Source of the DNA: Deltaproteobacteria bacterium
Lineage (GTDB): Bacteria; Desulfobacterota; Binatia; Binatales; Binataceae
Length of the DNA stretch: 5,932 bases
Assembly (NCBI GenBank): GCA_021780585.1
Contig: JAJXYM010000165.1
Coordinates: 1-5,932, forward strand
Reading direction: 5' to 3'
Shown here: positions 1 through 5,868 of the stretch, one piece after another
Position numbering within the stretch: the stretch's first letter is position 1
How the letters are laid out: every line of letters begins with the position of its first letter
The notes under the pieces: generated by a model
What the model saw: only the letters and a program-made list of their open reading frames with translations
Databases searched by the model: none
Told to the model about the DNA's origin: nothing
Position numbers and translations under genes: made by a program

Positions 1-1566
1 CACCGCGCGATAGGCGGCGTACAAATAGCCTTGGACTTCGGCCAGCGCGATCGGGGCGCGCGCCAGCGTGCCGTCGGCGTGGCTGATCGAATCGAACGAA
101 TCCTTCCATCCTTGATTGACCAGCCCTTCCGGCGTTTCGCGGGCATATTCAACGTAGCCGTCGCCGTCGAGGTCGCCGTAGCGGGTGATCCATTCAAGTG
201 CGCGTTCGACGTTGGGCCAGAGTTCGTCGGCCAGCGCGAGATCGCCGGTGGTGGCGACGTAGCGGCCATAAAGCCAAAGAAAGAGCGGGGTGGAATCGAC
301 GCTGCCGTAATAGCGGCCGAAGGGAATTTCGCCCGTATGGGCCATCTCGCCCGCGCGCATCTCATGGACGATTTTGCCGGGCTGTTCGTCGCGGGCCTGG
401 TTCACGACGGTTCCCTGAAAGTGCGCCAGGGTCCGCAGGGTGCCCGCCGCAAGCGCGGGATTGAAGGGCAATACTGAAAGCGCGGTGATGATGCTGTCGC
501 GGCCAAAGAGGGTCGCGAACCATGGGATGCCGGCCATGATGAAGGTGCCGGCGGGGCCATGCGAGACGATTGACGTGAGGTCGGCCTGCGAGCGCCGGAG
601 CAGGTCGTCGATCATTTCGTTGCCGACCGAAAAGCGGGTCCATCCGGATTGCAGCGCGGCGATTTCGGCGCGGCGCGCGTCGAGCGCGGCATGGAAGCCG
701 TCGCCCGGTCGGGGGTGCGCGGCGCGGACGACAGGCGCGGGCGCGGCGCGGCGGCCGTCGCTTTTGACCGTGGCGGCGGGGGTCGGAACGTGTTCGTTGA
801 CGAAAGCTTCCGCGGTCGAATGGCCGCTGATGCGCGCTTCGATCACGGTTTCGCTGTCGGGCGCGAAACTGAGCGGAAAATGGGCCCGGCGCGAATCGAG
901 CTTGCGCGGCGCGAGGTTGAATCTGATTTCGGTCTGGCGATCGGCGCCGTCGAGGCCGTGATAGCGAAATACGATGCCGTGCGAGGTGATTTCGGGACGT
1001 TGGCGTCGGCCGCGGCGCTTGCGTTTGACGCCGCGCACCTCGAAGAGATCGGCGAAGTCGACCGCGAAGATGAATTCGAAATTGAGATCGACCGGCGCGC
1101 GGGTGTAATTGCGCACGACCAGGCGATGGACCAGGGCGGCGTGGTCGAGCGCCCAACTGCGTTCGACCTGCACGGAATTACGCGGCAATTCGATCACGCC
1201 GGCGCGATTGCTCAAGTCGGGATTGGTCAGATTGACGCGCAGTTGCGCCTTGTCGTCGCTCAGAAATGAATTAAGAAAATAGGGCGCCTGATTGGCGAGC
1301 CGGAGTTCGAAGCGGCTCAGAAAGCGGGTGTCGCGATTGAAGAAGCCGAGCGCCTCGAGCGGCGATTCGACGATATCGCCGGTGGCGTCGAAAATCGCGA
1401 AGCTGCGGCCGTCGGCCAGGACGCGGGTGGTCCGGCGCGAGGCGAGCGCGGAGGCCAGAACGTAGAAATTCGAACCGACCCGGAGCACCGTGCTGGATTC
1501 GCGCACGGTGGGCAAGCGACGGCCGCGTCCGTCAGAGACGCGGCCGTCCGACTGGCGCGATTTCAC
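1..1566 (-). CDS. Glycogen debranching enzyme (amylo-alpha-1,6-glucosidase), C-terminus cut off by window edge
   Basis: Manual translation gives 522 codons without a stop from GTG at 1566 down to base 1. Seen: an N-terminal beta-rich domain (about residues 27-255, with FNRDTRFLSRFEL near 76-88), a Pro/Ala/Arg-rich linker (about 258-292), then the start of an (alpha/alpha)6-barrel domain. That domain carries GIPWFATLFGRDSIITA (346-362), the HEMRAGE block (401-407), GSVDSTPLFLWL (421-432), DLDGDGYVEY (465-474) and QGWKDSFDSI (485-494). Family knowledge: these blocks mark bacterial debranching enzymes that hydrolyse alpha-1,6 branch stubs in glycogen-like glucans; the Asp of GWKDS is the likely general acid. 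The catalytic base would lie beyond the window. Family members usually have about 700 residues, so roughly a quarter is missing. The GTG start overlaps the TGA of the upstream glycosyltransferase (GTGA), which suggests translational coupling; the Shine-Dalgarno is weak. GTG at 1506 is an alternative start, because recognisable homology begins near residue 27. No signal peptide is seen, so it is probably cytoplasmic. Confidence 0.93.
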   Translation of the reverse strand, partial: MKSRQSDGRVSDGRGRRLPTVRESSTVLRVGSNFYVLASALASRRTTRVLADGRSFAIFDATGDIVESPLEALGFFNRDTRFLSRFELRLANQAPYFLNSFLSDDKAQLRVNLTNPDLSNRAGVIELPRNSVQVERSWALDHAALVHRLVVRNYTRAPVDLNFEFIFAVDFADLFEVRGVKRKRRGRRQRPEITSHGIVFRYHGLDGADRQTEIRFNLAPRKLDSRRAHFPLSFAPDSETVIEARISGHSTAEAFVNEHVPTPAATVKSDGRRAAPAPVVRAAHPRPGDGFHAALDARRAEIAALQSGWTRFSVGNEMIDDLLRRSQADLTSIVSHGPAGTFIMAGIPWFATLFGRDSIITALSVLPFNPALAAGTLRTLAHFQGTVVNQARDEQPGKIVHEMRAGEMAHTGEIPFGRYYGSVDSTPLFLWLYGRYVATTGDLALADELWPNVERALEWITRYGDLDGDGYVEYARETPEGLVNQGWKDSFDSISHADGTLARAPIALAEVQGYLYAAYRAV

Positions 1567-2696
1567 TGGGCCTGCGCTTGCTCGAGGCGTCCGCGCGCGC
1601 CGACGCCTTCACACCGCTGGCCGATCAGACGCTGATAGACGCGCTCGTAATTTTGCGCCATCACCTCCGACGTGAAGCGCCGCTCGAAGTCCTGGCGGCA
1701 GGCCGCCCGGGAAATCGATTCGACGTTCTTGACCGCCTTCACCAGATCGTCGAATTCGGTGGCGAGCAGGCTGGTGACGCCGTGGCGCAGCACCTCCGGC
1801 ACCGAGCCGCAGGGCCGGGCGATCACGGGCGTGCCGCAGGCGAGCGATTCGATCATCGAGAGGCCGAACGGCTCCGGCCAATCGATTGTGAAGAGCAGGG
1901 CGATCGCGTTGCCGAGAAATTCGTTTTTCTGCGACTCGTTGATCTCGCCGATATATTCAACTCCGGGCTGCGCCAGCCGCGGCTTGATCACCTGCTCGAA
2001 ATAGGCGCGGTCGTAGGCGTCAACCTTGGCCGCGATTTTGAGCGGGATGCCGACCTTGCGGGCCACGTCGATCGCGATATCCGGGCGCTTCTCGGGCGAA
2101 ATTCGTCCGAGGAAGGCGAGATATTTGCCGGGCCCCGGGCTATAGCTGAGGAGATCGCGCGGCAGGCCGTGATAGACCGTGCCGACCCAGTTCATGAAGG
2201 GCAGCGGCGCGCGCTGAGCGTCGCTGATCGAAACCAGCGGCAGGTTCGGATAGCGCGAATAGATTGGCTTGAAGTCGTCCATATCGAGCCGCCCGTGCAT
2301 CGTCGACAGCGTCGGCGTGGCCTTGCACAGATTGGCGAACGGAAACGTCCAGAAATCGATATGGTTATGAATGACGTCGAACTGGTCGGCGTTATCGTAC
2401 ACGTCCGAGAGCATCGGAAGCTGCAGCGGGAAGCCGAGGTCCTGCTTGCCCGCCAGTCGCAGCGCCTGCGGACAGGCCGGTTTGAGCTTCGCCTTGGTCT
2501 GCGCGTCGCCGGCGGCGAACAGGGTCACGTCATGGCCGCGCCGGACGAGCTCCTCCGTGATGTAATGGACGACCCGCTCCGTGCCGCCATAAAGCTTGGG
2601 CGGAATTCGCTCATAGAGCGGGGCTATCTGGGCGATCCGCAGCGGGCGGACGCCGGTCGTGGCGCCGACGCTTTTGGTGGTGGGCTTGGTCTCCAA
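1563..2696 (-). CDS. Family 4 glycosyltransferase (GT-B fold, group 1)
   Basis: A 377-residue protein that probably transfers a sugar from a nucleotide-sugar donor with retention of configuration; donor and acceptor cannot be read from sequence. Seen: an N-terminal Rossmann-like start LRIAQIAPLYERIPPKLYGG (19-38) with the Gly-rich donor-side loop YGGTERVV, HNHIDFW (110-116), the C-terminal domain opener FLGRISPEKRPDIAI (195-209) with the Arg/Lys that contact the donor phosphates in this family, and EPFGLSMIE (275-283), the E-x7-E motif of GT4 enzymes, followed by ACGTPVIA and GSVPEVL. The TTG start at 2696 is chosen because GAGAGAGG lies 8 bases upstream; no ATG precedes the conserved region. 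The frame stays open upstream to another TTG at 2750, which has no comparable ribosome site. The last four bases overlap the debranching enzyme start, so the pair is likely one operon for alpha-glucan metabolism (inferred). The C-terminal tail rich in Arg/Gln/Ala (about 360-377) looks disordered. Confidence 0.92.
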   Translation of the reverse strand: METKPTTKSVGATTGVRPLRIAQIAPLYERIPPKLYGGTERVVHYITEELVRRGHDVTLFAAGDAQTKAKLKPACPQALRLAGKQDLGFPLQLPMLSDVYDNADQFDVIHNHIDFWTFPFANLCKATPTLSTMHGRLDMDDFKPIYSRYPNLPLVSISDAQRAPLPFMNWVGTVYHGLPRDLLSYSPGPGKYLAFLGRISPEKRPDIAIDVARKVGIPLKIAAKVDAYDRAYFEQVIKPRLAQPGVEYIGEINESQKNEFLGNAIALLFTIDWPEPFGLSMIESLACGTPVIARPCGSVPEVLRHGVTSLLATEFDDLVKAVKNVESISRAACRQDFERRFTSEVMAQNYERVYQRLIGQRCEGVGARGRLEQAQAQ

Positions 2697-2980
2697 TTGG
2701 ATATCCTCTCTCAATTTCCTATGCTTGCGACTTTGGCCCGCGAGGATCAAGTCTGACGCAGGTTCCGCCGGCGCCGCGGTTGGTTCGTGGGCGATTCAGA
2801 ATCTCGTAGAAGCGAGCATCGTGCCAACCGTTGCCGGTAGTCCAGACTGAAGATAATTCACAGCGGACGCGCGTTGCGACGAAAGAATGCGGCTATTCAT
2901 GGCGGATTTGAGGCACGGGACAACCCAAATCGAGCGAAGGCGCGGCCGGAGCGATATCGTTTTCGGATGCCGAGGTTGGA
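2697..2980. other. Divergent intergenic region, no gene seen
   Basis: This 284-base stretch lies between the leftward glycosyltransferase gene and the rightward DsbA-like gene. It should contain both transcription starts. I searched for TTGACA/TATAAT-like pairs and found none convincing on either strand. The only small symmetric element is GATTCAGAATC at 2793-2803, a perfect 5-bp palindrome around a central A, which could be an operator half but is short enough to be chance. GAGG at 2972-2975 is the Shine-Dalgarno of the rightward gene. Confidence 0.6.
2705..2712 (-). promoter_or_regulatory. Shine-Dalgarno of the glycosyltransferase gene
   Basis: GAGAGAGG on the minus strand lies 8 bases before the TTG at 2696. 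This is what fixes the start codon; the in-frame TTG at 2750 has no such purine run. Confidence 0.7.
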
Positions 2981-3577
2981 ATGGACGCCACAGAAATCAA
3001 GATGTATTCAGACTACAAAAGCCCGTTCGCCTATCTGGCGTTCGATCCGGGCTTCGCGCTGGAGCAGCGTTTTCGCGTGCGAATCCGCTGGATTCCGTTC
3101 CAGTTGCGAATCAAGGGCAAAGGCGAACGCAGCGTCTATTCCGAATACAAGGCGCGTTATTCCTATCTGGACGCGCGCCGATGGGCCCAGCCGCGCGGAC
3201 TCGTGATTCGCGGTCCGCTCAAGGTCTACGACACGCGCGCGGCGCTAATCGGCGGGCTGTTCGCGAATCGCGAGGGGCGGTTGCTCGACTATAGCCGTAA
3301 AGCGTTCGAGCGGTTCTTTCGGCGCGAATTGGAGGCCGACCAGCCGGACGCGGTCGCGGCGCTGCTCGACGCGATCGGCCTCTCGGGCGCGGCCTATCGC
3401 GAATATCTGGCGGGTGAGGGCGCGCACGATTACGATCGGGCGCAGGAGGAGGCGGCGGCCGACCACGTTTTCGGCGTGCCGCTCTTCATCTTTGAGCGCG
3501 AGCCGTTCTGGGGCCACGACCGGATTCCGGCGCTCGAAGAGCGTTTGGCAGCGGCCGGCTTGCGCCGCGCCGATTGA
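2981..3577 (+). CDS. DsbA-family / 2-hydroxychromene-2-carboxylate isomerase-like protein
   Basis: A 198-residue thioredoxin-fold protein of the kappa-class glutathione transferase/HCCA isomerase type. Seen: the N-terminal strand and active-site turn MYSDYKSPFAYLA (8-20), where Ser14 takes the place of the Cys of true DsbA oxidoreductases; a helical insertion (about 50-160); the cis-proline strand GVPLFIF (165-171); and the C-terminal EPFWGHDRI (174-182), the usual family ending. There is no CxxC motif, which argues against disulfide exchange, and no signal peptide, so it is probably cytoplasmic. Family knowledge: relatives use glutathione to isomerise 2-hydroxychromene-2-carboxylate in naphthalene breakdown, but many are uncharacterised, so the substrate here is unknown. 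ATG at 2981 is preceded by GAGG five bases upstream. ATG at 3002 (residue 8) is a possible later start but has no clear ribosome site. It faces away from the glycosyltransferase gene and lies 169 bases before the monooxygenase gene. Confidence 0.88.
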   Translation: MDATEIKMYSDYKSPFAYLAFDPGFALEQRFRVRIRWIPFQLRIKGKGERSVYSEYKARYSYLDARRWAQPRGLVIRGPLKVYDTRAALIGGLFANREGRLLDYSRKAFERFFRRELEADQPDAVAALLDAIGLSGAAYREYLAGEGAHDYDRAQEEAAADHVFGVPLFIFEREPFWGHDRIPALEERLAAAGLRRAD

Positions 3578-3595
3578 GCCGTGGCGCCGGCTTTT
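3577..3595 (+). terminator. Weak candidate terminator at the DsbA-like stop codon
   Basis: AGCCG (3577-3581), a six-base loop and CGGCT (3588-3592) form a 5-bp stem that overlaps the last base of the stop codon and runs into TTTT (3592-3595). The stem and U-tract are both short, so this could be incidental. Confidence 0.25.
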
Positions 3596-3603
3596 CGCGT
3601 CGC

Positions 3604-3633
3604 TGGATAATTGTCGCATCGCTGCGCTATAAA
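3604..3633 (+). promoter_or_regulatory. Possible sigma-70 promoter for the monooxygenase gene
   Basis: TGGATA (3604-3609), an 18-base spacer and TATAAA (3628-3633) give a plausible -35/-10 pair in an otherwise GC-rich gap. The -10 box matches the consensus at five of six positions, the -35 box at four. Transcription would begin near 3640, leaving a leader of about 100 bases that includes the hairpin at 3660-3685. It is inferred from motif matching alone. Confidence 0.35.
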
Positions 3634-3659
3634 GATGCCGAGCACCGTGGCCGTCGCAG

Positions 3660-3689
3660 CGGGATGACACCGCCGGTCATACCCGTTTT
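3660..3689 (+). terminator. Hairpin followed by TTTT between DsbA-like and monooxygenase genes
   Basis: CGGGATGAC (3660-3668) pairs with GTCATaCCCG (3676-3685): nine base pairs with one bulged A, around a seven-base loop, followed by TTTT (3686-3689). It could terminate the DsbA-like transcript, or, if the promoter at 3604-3633 is real, sit in the leader of the monooxygenase mRNA as an attenuator or protein-binding site. The short U-tract leaves its role open. Confidence 0.4.
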
Positions 3690-3746
3690 GGCCCCAAATT
3701 CGATTTGTTCGCGCATAGCTGACACGCCCGGCGGAGGAGAAAATTT

Positions 3747-4868
3747 ATGCACGTAGGATACGGAGCCGCATTTCAGAATCCCCATAACGCGCTGTCCGAC
3801 GCCGAGGTCTATCGCAACGAGCTCAGGCTGGCCGAGATGGCCGAGCCGCTCGGCTTCGACTCGGTATGGTCGGTCGAGCATCATTTCGACGATTACACGA
3901 TGTGCCCGGACGTGCTGCAGTTCCTGTCGTACATGGCGGGACGGACCAGGCACGTGAAGCTCGGCTCGATGGTCGTCGTGCTGCCGTGGCATGACCCGAT
4001 CCGGGTGGCGGAGCAGATTTCGCTGCTCGACCATATGGCGGACGGCCGCTTTATCCTGGGCCTCGGCCGCGGGCTGGCGCGAATCGAGTACGAGGGTTTC
4101 CGGCTCGACCAGAACGAGGGGCGGAATCTGTTCGTCGAGTATGCGGAACTGGTTCTGAACGCGCTCGAAAAGGGCTACATGGAGGGCGGCAAGTATACCA
4201 AGCAGCCGCGCCGCGATATCCGGCCCTTCCCCGCGCGCTCGTTCAAGGGACGCAGCTACGCCGCCGCGGTTTCGCCGGAATCGATGCCGATCATGGCGAA
4301 GCTGGGCGTCGGCCTGCTGGTGATTCCGCAGAAGCCGTGGGACGTCGTCAAGCAGGACTTCGAGGTCTACCACAAGGTCTGGCGCGAAGTTAACGGTTCC
4401 ACTCCGCCGCCGGCCCCCCTGTCGGGAGGCTTCTGCTTCGTCGACGAGAACAAGGATCGCGCCGAAGAGATGGCGATGAAGTGGATTACCGCGTATTACC
4501 ACACCGCGATGCGCCATTATGAGATGACCTCGCAGAAATTCGGCACGCACAAGAGCTACGAATTCTACGGCCACGTCGGCAAATATATCGCCAAGCACGG
4601 GATGGACAGCGCGGCGGCCGATTTCGCCAAGCTGATGCCGTGGGGCACGCCCGATCAGGTGCTGGAAAAGATCCAGTTCATCCGCGACACGATCGGCGCG
4701 AACGGCGTGATGATGAATTTCAGCTACTCCGGGATGCCGTTCGACGAGGCCGAGCGCAATCTCAAGTGCTTCGCCAAGCACGTGCTGCCGGAACTGAAGA
4801 AGATGAAGGCGGCGCCGCTGCCGGAGCCGGCTGCGCTGGCGATGCCGGCGCATTCCAAGGCGGCCTGA
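3747..4868 (+). CDS. Luciferase-like (LLM class) flavin-dependent monooxygenase
   Basis: A 373-residue protein of the bacterial luciferase-like TIM-barrel family, which uses reduced FMN or F420 to oxidise small organic substrates. Seen: the N-terminal strand MHVGYGAAFQN; the family block AEPLGFDSVWSVEHHFDDY (32-50), with the EHHF typical of luciferase-like enzymes; the VKLGSMVVVLPWHDPIRVAEQ stretch (70-90); the phosphate-binding segment GRFILGLGRGLARIEYEGF (100-118); SPESMPIMAKLGVGLLVI (176-193); and the C-terminal WGTPDQVLEKIQFI (299-312). Length is normal for the family. The last 20 or so residues are a Pro/Ala-rich tail. The start is firm: GGAGGAG at 3733-3739 lies seven bases before the ATG. 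No signal peptide or membrane segment is seen, so it is cytoplasmic. Substrate and cofactor choice (FMN or F420) cannot be read. The neighbouring isomerase-like and VOC genes hint at breakdown of aromatic or similar compounds, but a strong terminator follows this gene. Confidence 0.93.
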   Translation: MHVGYGAAFQNPHNALSDAEVYRNELRLAEMAEPLGFDSVWSVEHHFDDYTMCPDVLQFLSYMAGRTRHVKLGSMVVVLPWHDPIRVAEQISLLDHMADGRFILGLGRGLARIEYEGFRLDQNEGRNLFVEYAELVLNALEKGYMEGGKYTKQPRRDIRPFPARSFKGRSYAAAVSPESMPIMAKLGVGLLVIPQKPWDVVKQDFEVYHKVWREVNGSTPPPAPLSGGFCFVDENKDRAEEMAMKWITAYYHTAMRHYEMTSQKFGTHKSYEFYGHVGKYIAKHGMDSAAADFAKLMPWGTPDQVLEKIQFIRDTIGANGVMMNFSYSGMPFDEAERNLKCFAKHVLPELKKMKAAPLPEPAALAMPAHSKAA

Positions 4869-4896
4869 CTCCGCGCGCCGACAAATAGCTAATCGC

Positions 4897-4932
4897 AAGG
4901 GCGGACCATCCCCGGATGGCCCGCCCTTTTTT
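4897..4932 (+). terminator. Strong intrinsic terminator of the monooxygenase gene
   Basis: AAGGGCGG (4897-4904) pairs with CCGCCCTT (4921-4928), and CCATC (4906-4910) pairs with GATGG (4915-4919) around a CCCG loop. One A/C mismatch separates the two stem blocks. Six T residues (4927-4932) follow directly. It starts 28 bases after the monooxygenase stop and has the classic rho-independent form, separating this gene from the VOC gene. Confidence 0.92.
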
Positions 4933-5036
4933 GTCTCCGTCGCCAATTCCCGCTCAATAGAGGCCGTCGAAACGCTCGCGTCGCCCCTCGTGCACGGATA
5001 ATCCGGTCCGGCCGCGACCGTCAGCCATGACGCGGC

Positions 5037-5065
5037 TTGACGCTGAATCCGTGGCGGGCTATGCA
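5037..5065 (+). promoter_or_regulatory. Possible sigma-70 promoter of the VOC gene
   Basis: TTGACG (5037-5042), a 17-base spacer and TATGCA (5060-5065). The -35 box matches the consensus at five of six positions with ideal spacing; the -10 box matches only at its first three bases. A start near 5072 would give a leader of about 95 bases. Its position just after a strong terminator makes an independent promoter likely here, though this exact site is inferred. Confidence 0.4.
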
Positions 5066-5154
5066 CCACCTGAGCGCAAAACCAAAATGGAAATTCCCGG
5101 TTAAGCAACCGCTTTGGCAAGGCGTATGCCGTCCGAGCCGTGCTCGGGAAGACC

Positions 5155-5163
5155 GAGGAGGAG
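5155..5163 (+). promoter_or_regulatory. Strong Shine-Dalgarno deciding the VOC start
   Basis: GAGGAGGAG ends five bases before the ATG at 5169. It is nearly a perfect anti-Shine-Dalgarno match and selects this ATG over the open-frame TTG at 5037. Confidence 0.85.
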
Positions 5164-5168
5164 CCGCA

Positions 5169-5726
5169 ATGGCGAACAAAGGATTTTCCCATGTCGGACT
5201 GTCAACTCTCGACCTGGATAAGACCCGGGACTTTTACGAGCGGATCCTCGGTTTCAAGGCCGTGGTCGCCGACACCATCAAGATCAAGGAGGGCGGCGCC
5301 ATCCGGCACGTTTTCTTTGACACCGGCCGCGACCAGCTCATAGCCTTCATGGAGCCGCGCGGAGTTCCGGGGGTTCCGGTGGAGTTCGACGCGGGTATCA
5401 ATCGCGGACTCGGAGTGCCGGCCGCCTTTTATCATTTTGCATTCGAGGCCGGCTCCGAGGCGGGACTCGAAGCGAAGCGCGCGGAACTCGCCGCCAAGGG
5501 CGTCGAAGTGACCGAAATTGTCGATCACAACTGGGCGAAGTCGATCTACTTCAAGGATCCCAACGGCATTTCGCTCGAATATTGCTGCCTCGTGCGCGAT
5601 TTCGTCGCCGACGACGCGAAAATGCAGGAGCGTTTCGAGATTTCAGTCAACGCCCTCGGACTAAATAAAATGGATGTTGGCGAGGTCACCAAGGCCCAGT
5701 CGCATAGCTACAAAGCCAAGGTTTAG
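5169..5726 (+). CDS. VOC family protein (glyoxalase/bleomycin resistance/extradiol dioxygenase superfamily)
   Basis: A 185-residue metal-dependent beta-alpha-beta-beta-beta fold protein. Seen: the first module GFSHVGLSTLDLDKTRDFYERILGF, split as FSHVGLSTLDL (6-16) with likely metal ligand His8 and DKTRDFYERILGFKAV (17-32); IRHVFFDTGRDQLIAFME (45-62); the second module with AAFYHFAFEA (85-94) holding likely ligand His89; LAAKGVEVTEIVDH (107-120); and SIYFKDPNGISLEYCC (125-140) with likely ligand Glu137. The H...H...E pattern is the usual VOC metal triad. After the domain ends near 142 there is a charged extension of about 43 residues whose role is unknown. Family members include glyoxalase I, extradiol ring-cleavage dioxygenases, epimerases and antibiotic-binding proteins; sequence alone does not choose among them. 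No signal peptide is seen. It is downstream of the monooxygenase but separated by a terminator and a 300-base gap, so co-expression is not implied. Confidence 0.91.
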   Translation: MANKGFSHVGLSTLDLDKTRDFYERILGFKAVVADTIKIKEGGAIRHVFFDTGRDQLIAFMEPRGVPGVPVEFDAGINRGLGVPAAFYHFAFEAGSEAGLEAKRAELAAKGVEVTEIVDHNWAKSIYFKDPNGISLEYCCLVRDFVADDAKMQERFEISVNALGLNKMDVGEVTKAQSHSYKAKV

Positions 5727-5731
5727 ACGAC

Positions 5732-5759
5732 ACGCCGAATACGGCGTCTTTGTCATTTT
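5732..5759 (+). terminator. Probable terminator after the VOC gene
   Basis: ACGCCG (5732-5737), an AATA tetraloop and CGGCGT (5742-5747) form a perfect 6-bp GC-rich stem starting five bases after the stop codon. It is followed by a T-rich stretch (CTTTGTCATTTT) and not by an unbroken T-run, so its efficiency is uncertain. Its tail overlaps the beginning of the repeat at 5751. Confidence 0.5.
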
Positions 5760-5868
5760 GAGGGGAAGCCGAAGAATTCAGGGCTTCTTTACTCCGCGGC
5801 CTCCGTTAAGGATAACATGCGGGTATTGGCGGAGGGCATGGATGGCCGGATCAAGTCCGGCCATGACA
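5751..5868. repeat. Composite intergenic repeat with TGTCAT/ATGACA inverted ends
   Basis: The left part (5751-5778) resembles the common dispersed bacterial motif TGTCATTCTGAGCGAAGCG, whose minus-strand translation is of the ILRF...LRMT type (here ILRLPLKMTK). The right part (5838-5868) resembles the repeat that reads MAGLDPAIHAL on the minus strand. The outer hexamers TGTCAT (5751-5756) and ATGACA (5863-5868) are exact reverse complements. I see no target-site duplication and no open reading frame with a ribosome site. The family identification is from recall, not a search. Confidence 0.5.
5842..5864. repeat. Perfect 9-bp inverted repeat within the composite element
   Basis: ATGGCCGGA (5842-5850) and TCCGGCCAT (5856-5864) are exact reverse complements around a TCAAG loop. 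Neither side is followed by a T-run, so it is not an obvious intrinsic terminator; it would fold as a stable stem in RNA or single-stranded DNA. Confidence 0.8.

Larger units (their letters stand above)
4933..5168. other. Intergenic leader of the VOC gene, no gene seen
   Basis: Between the monooxygenase terminator and the VOC start I see no coding sequence with a ribosome site. The VOC frame is open upstream to a TTG at 5037, but those 44 codons carry no family homology and lack a Shine-Dalgarno, so I treat them as untranslated leader. The region contains the promoter candidate at 5037-5065. Confidence 0.6.

Noticed and set aside
362..1156. A 264-codon minus-strand frame inside the debranching enzyme
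   Set aside because: It overlaps the true debranching frame on the same strand in a shifted frame, and its translation is dominated by Arg and Pro without motifs.
1578..2756. A 392-codon open frame on the plus strand across the glycosyltransferase gene
   Set aside because: It is exactly antisense to a well-supported GT4 gene, has no recognisable domains and has an Arg/Asp/Glu-rich composition typical of the shadow of GC-biased codons.
2821..2900. Promoter-like hexamers in the divergent region, such as TTGGCA on the minus strand and TTGCGA on the plus strand
   Set aside because: The partner -10 boxes are poor or wrongly spaced (14 bases for the plus-strand pair), so no promoter was assigned.
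5037..5168. Forty-four extra N-terminal codons for the VOC protein from a TTG at 5037
   Set aside because: There is no ribosome site before the TTG and no homology in the extension, while GAGGAGGAG lies directly before ATG 5169.
3627..5192. A 521-codon open frame on the minus strand across the monooxygenase gene
   Set aside because: It is antisense to the luciferase-like gene and runs through its terminator and the intergenic regions. Its Arg/His/Leu-rich translation resembles no family; it is an artefact of GC-rich codon use.
5800..5835. CCTCCG and CGGAGG as the arms of a larger hairpin
   Set aside because: Only six pairs around a 24-base loop; this is expected by chance in GC-rich DNA.
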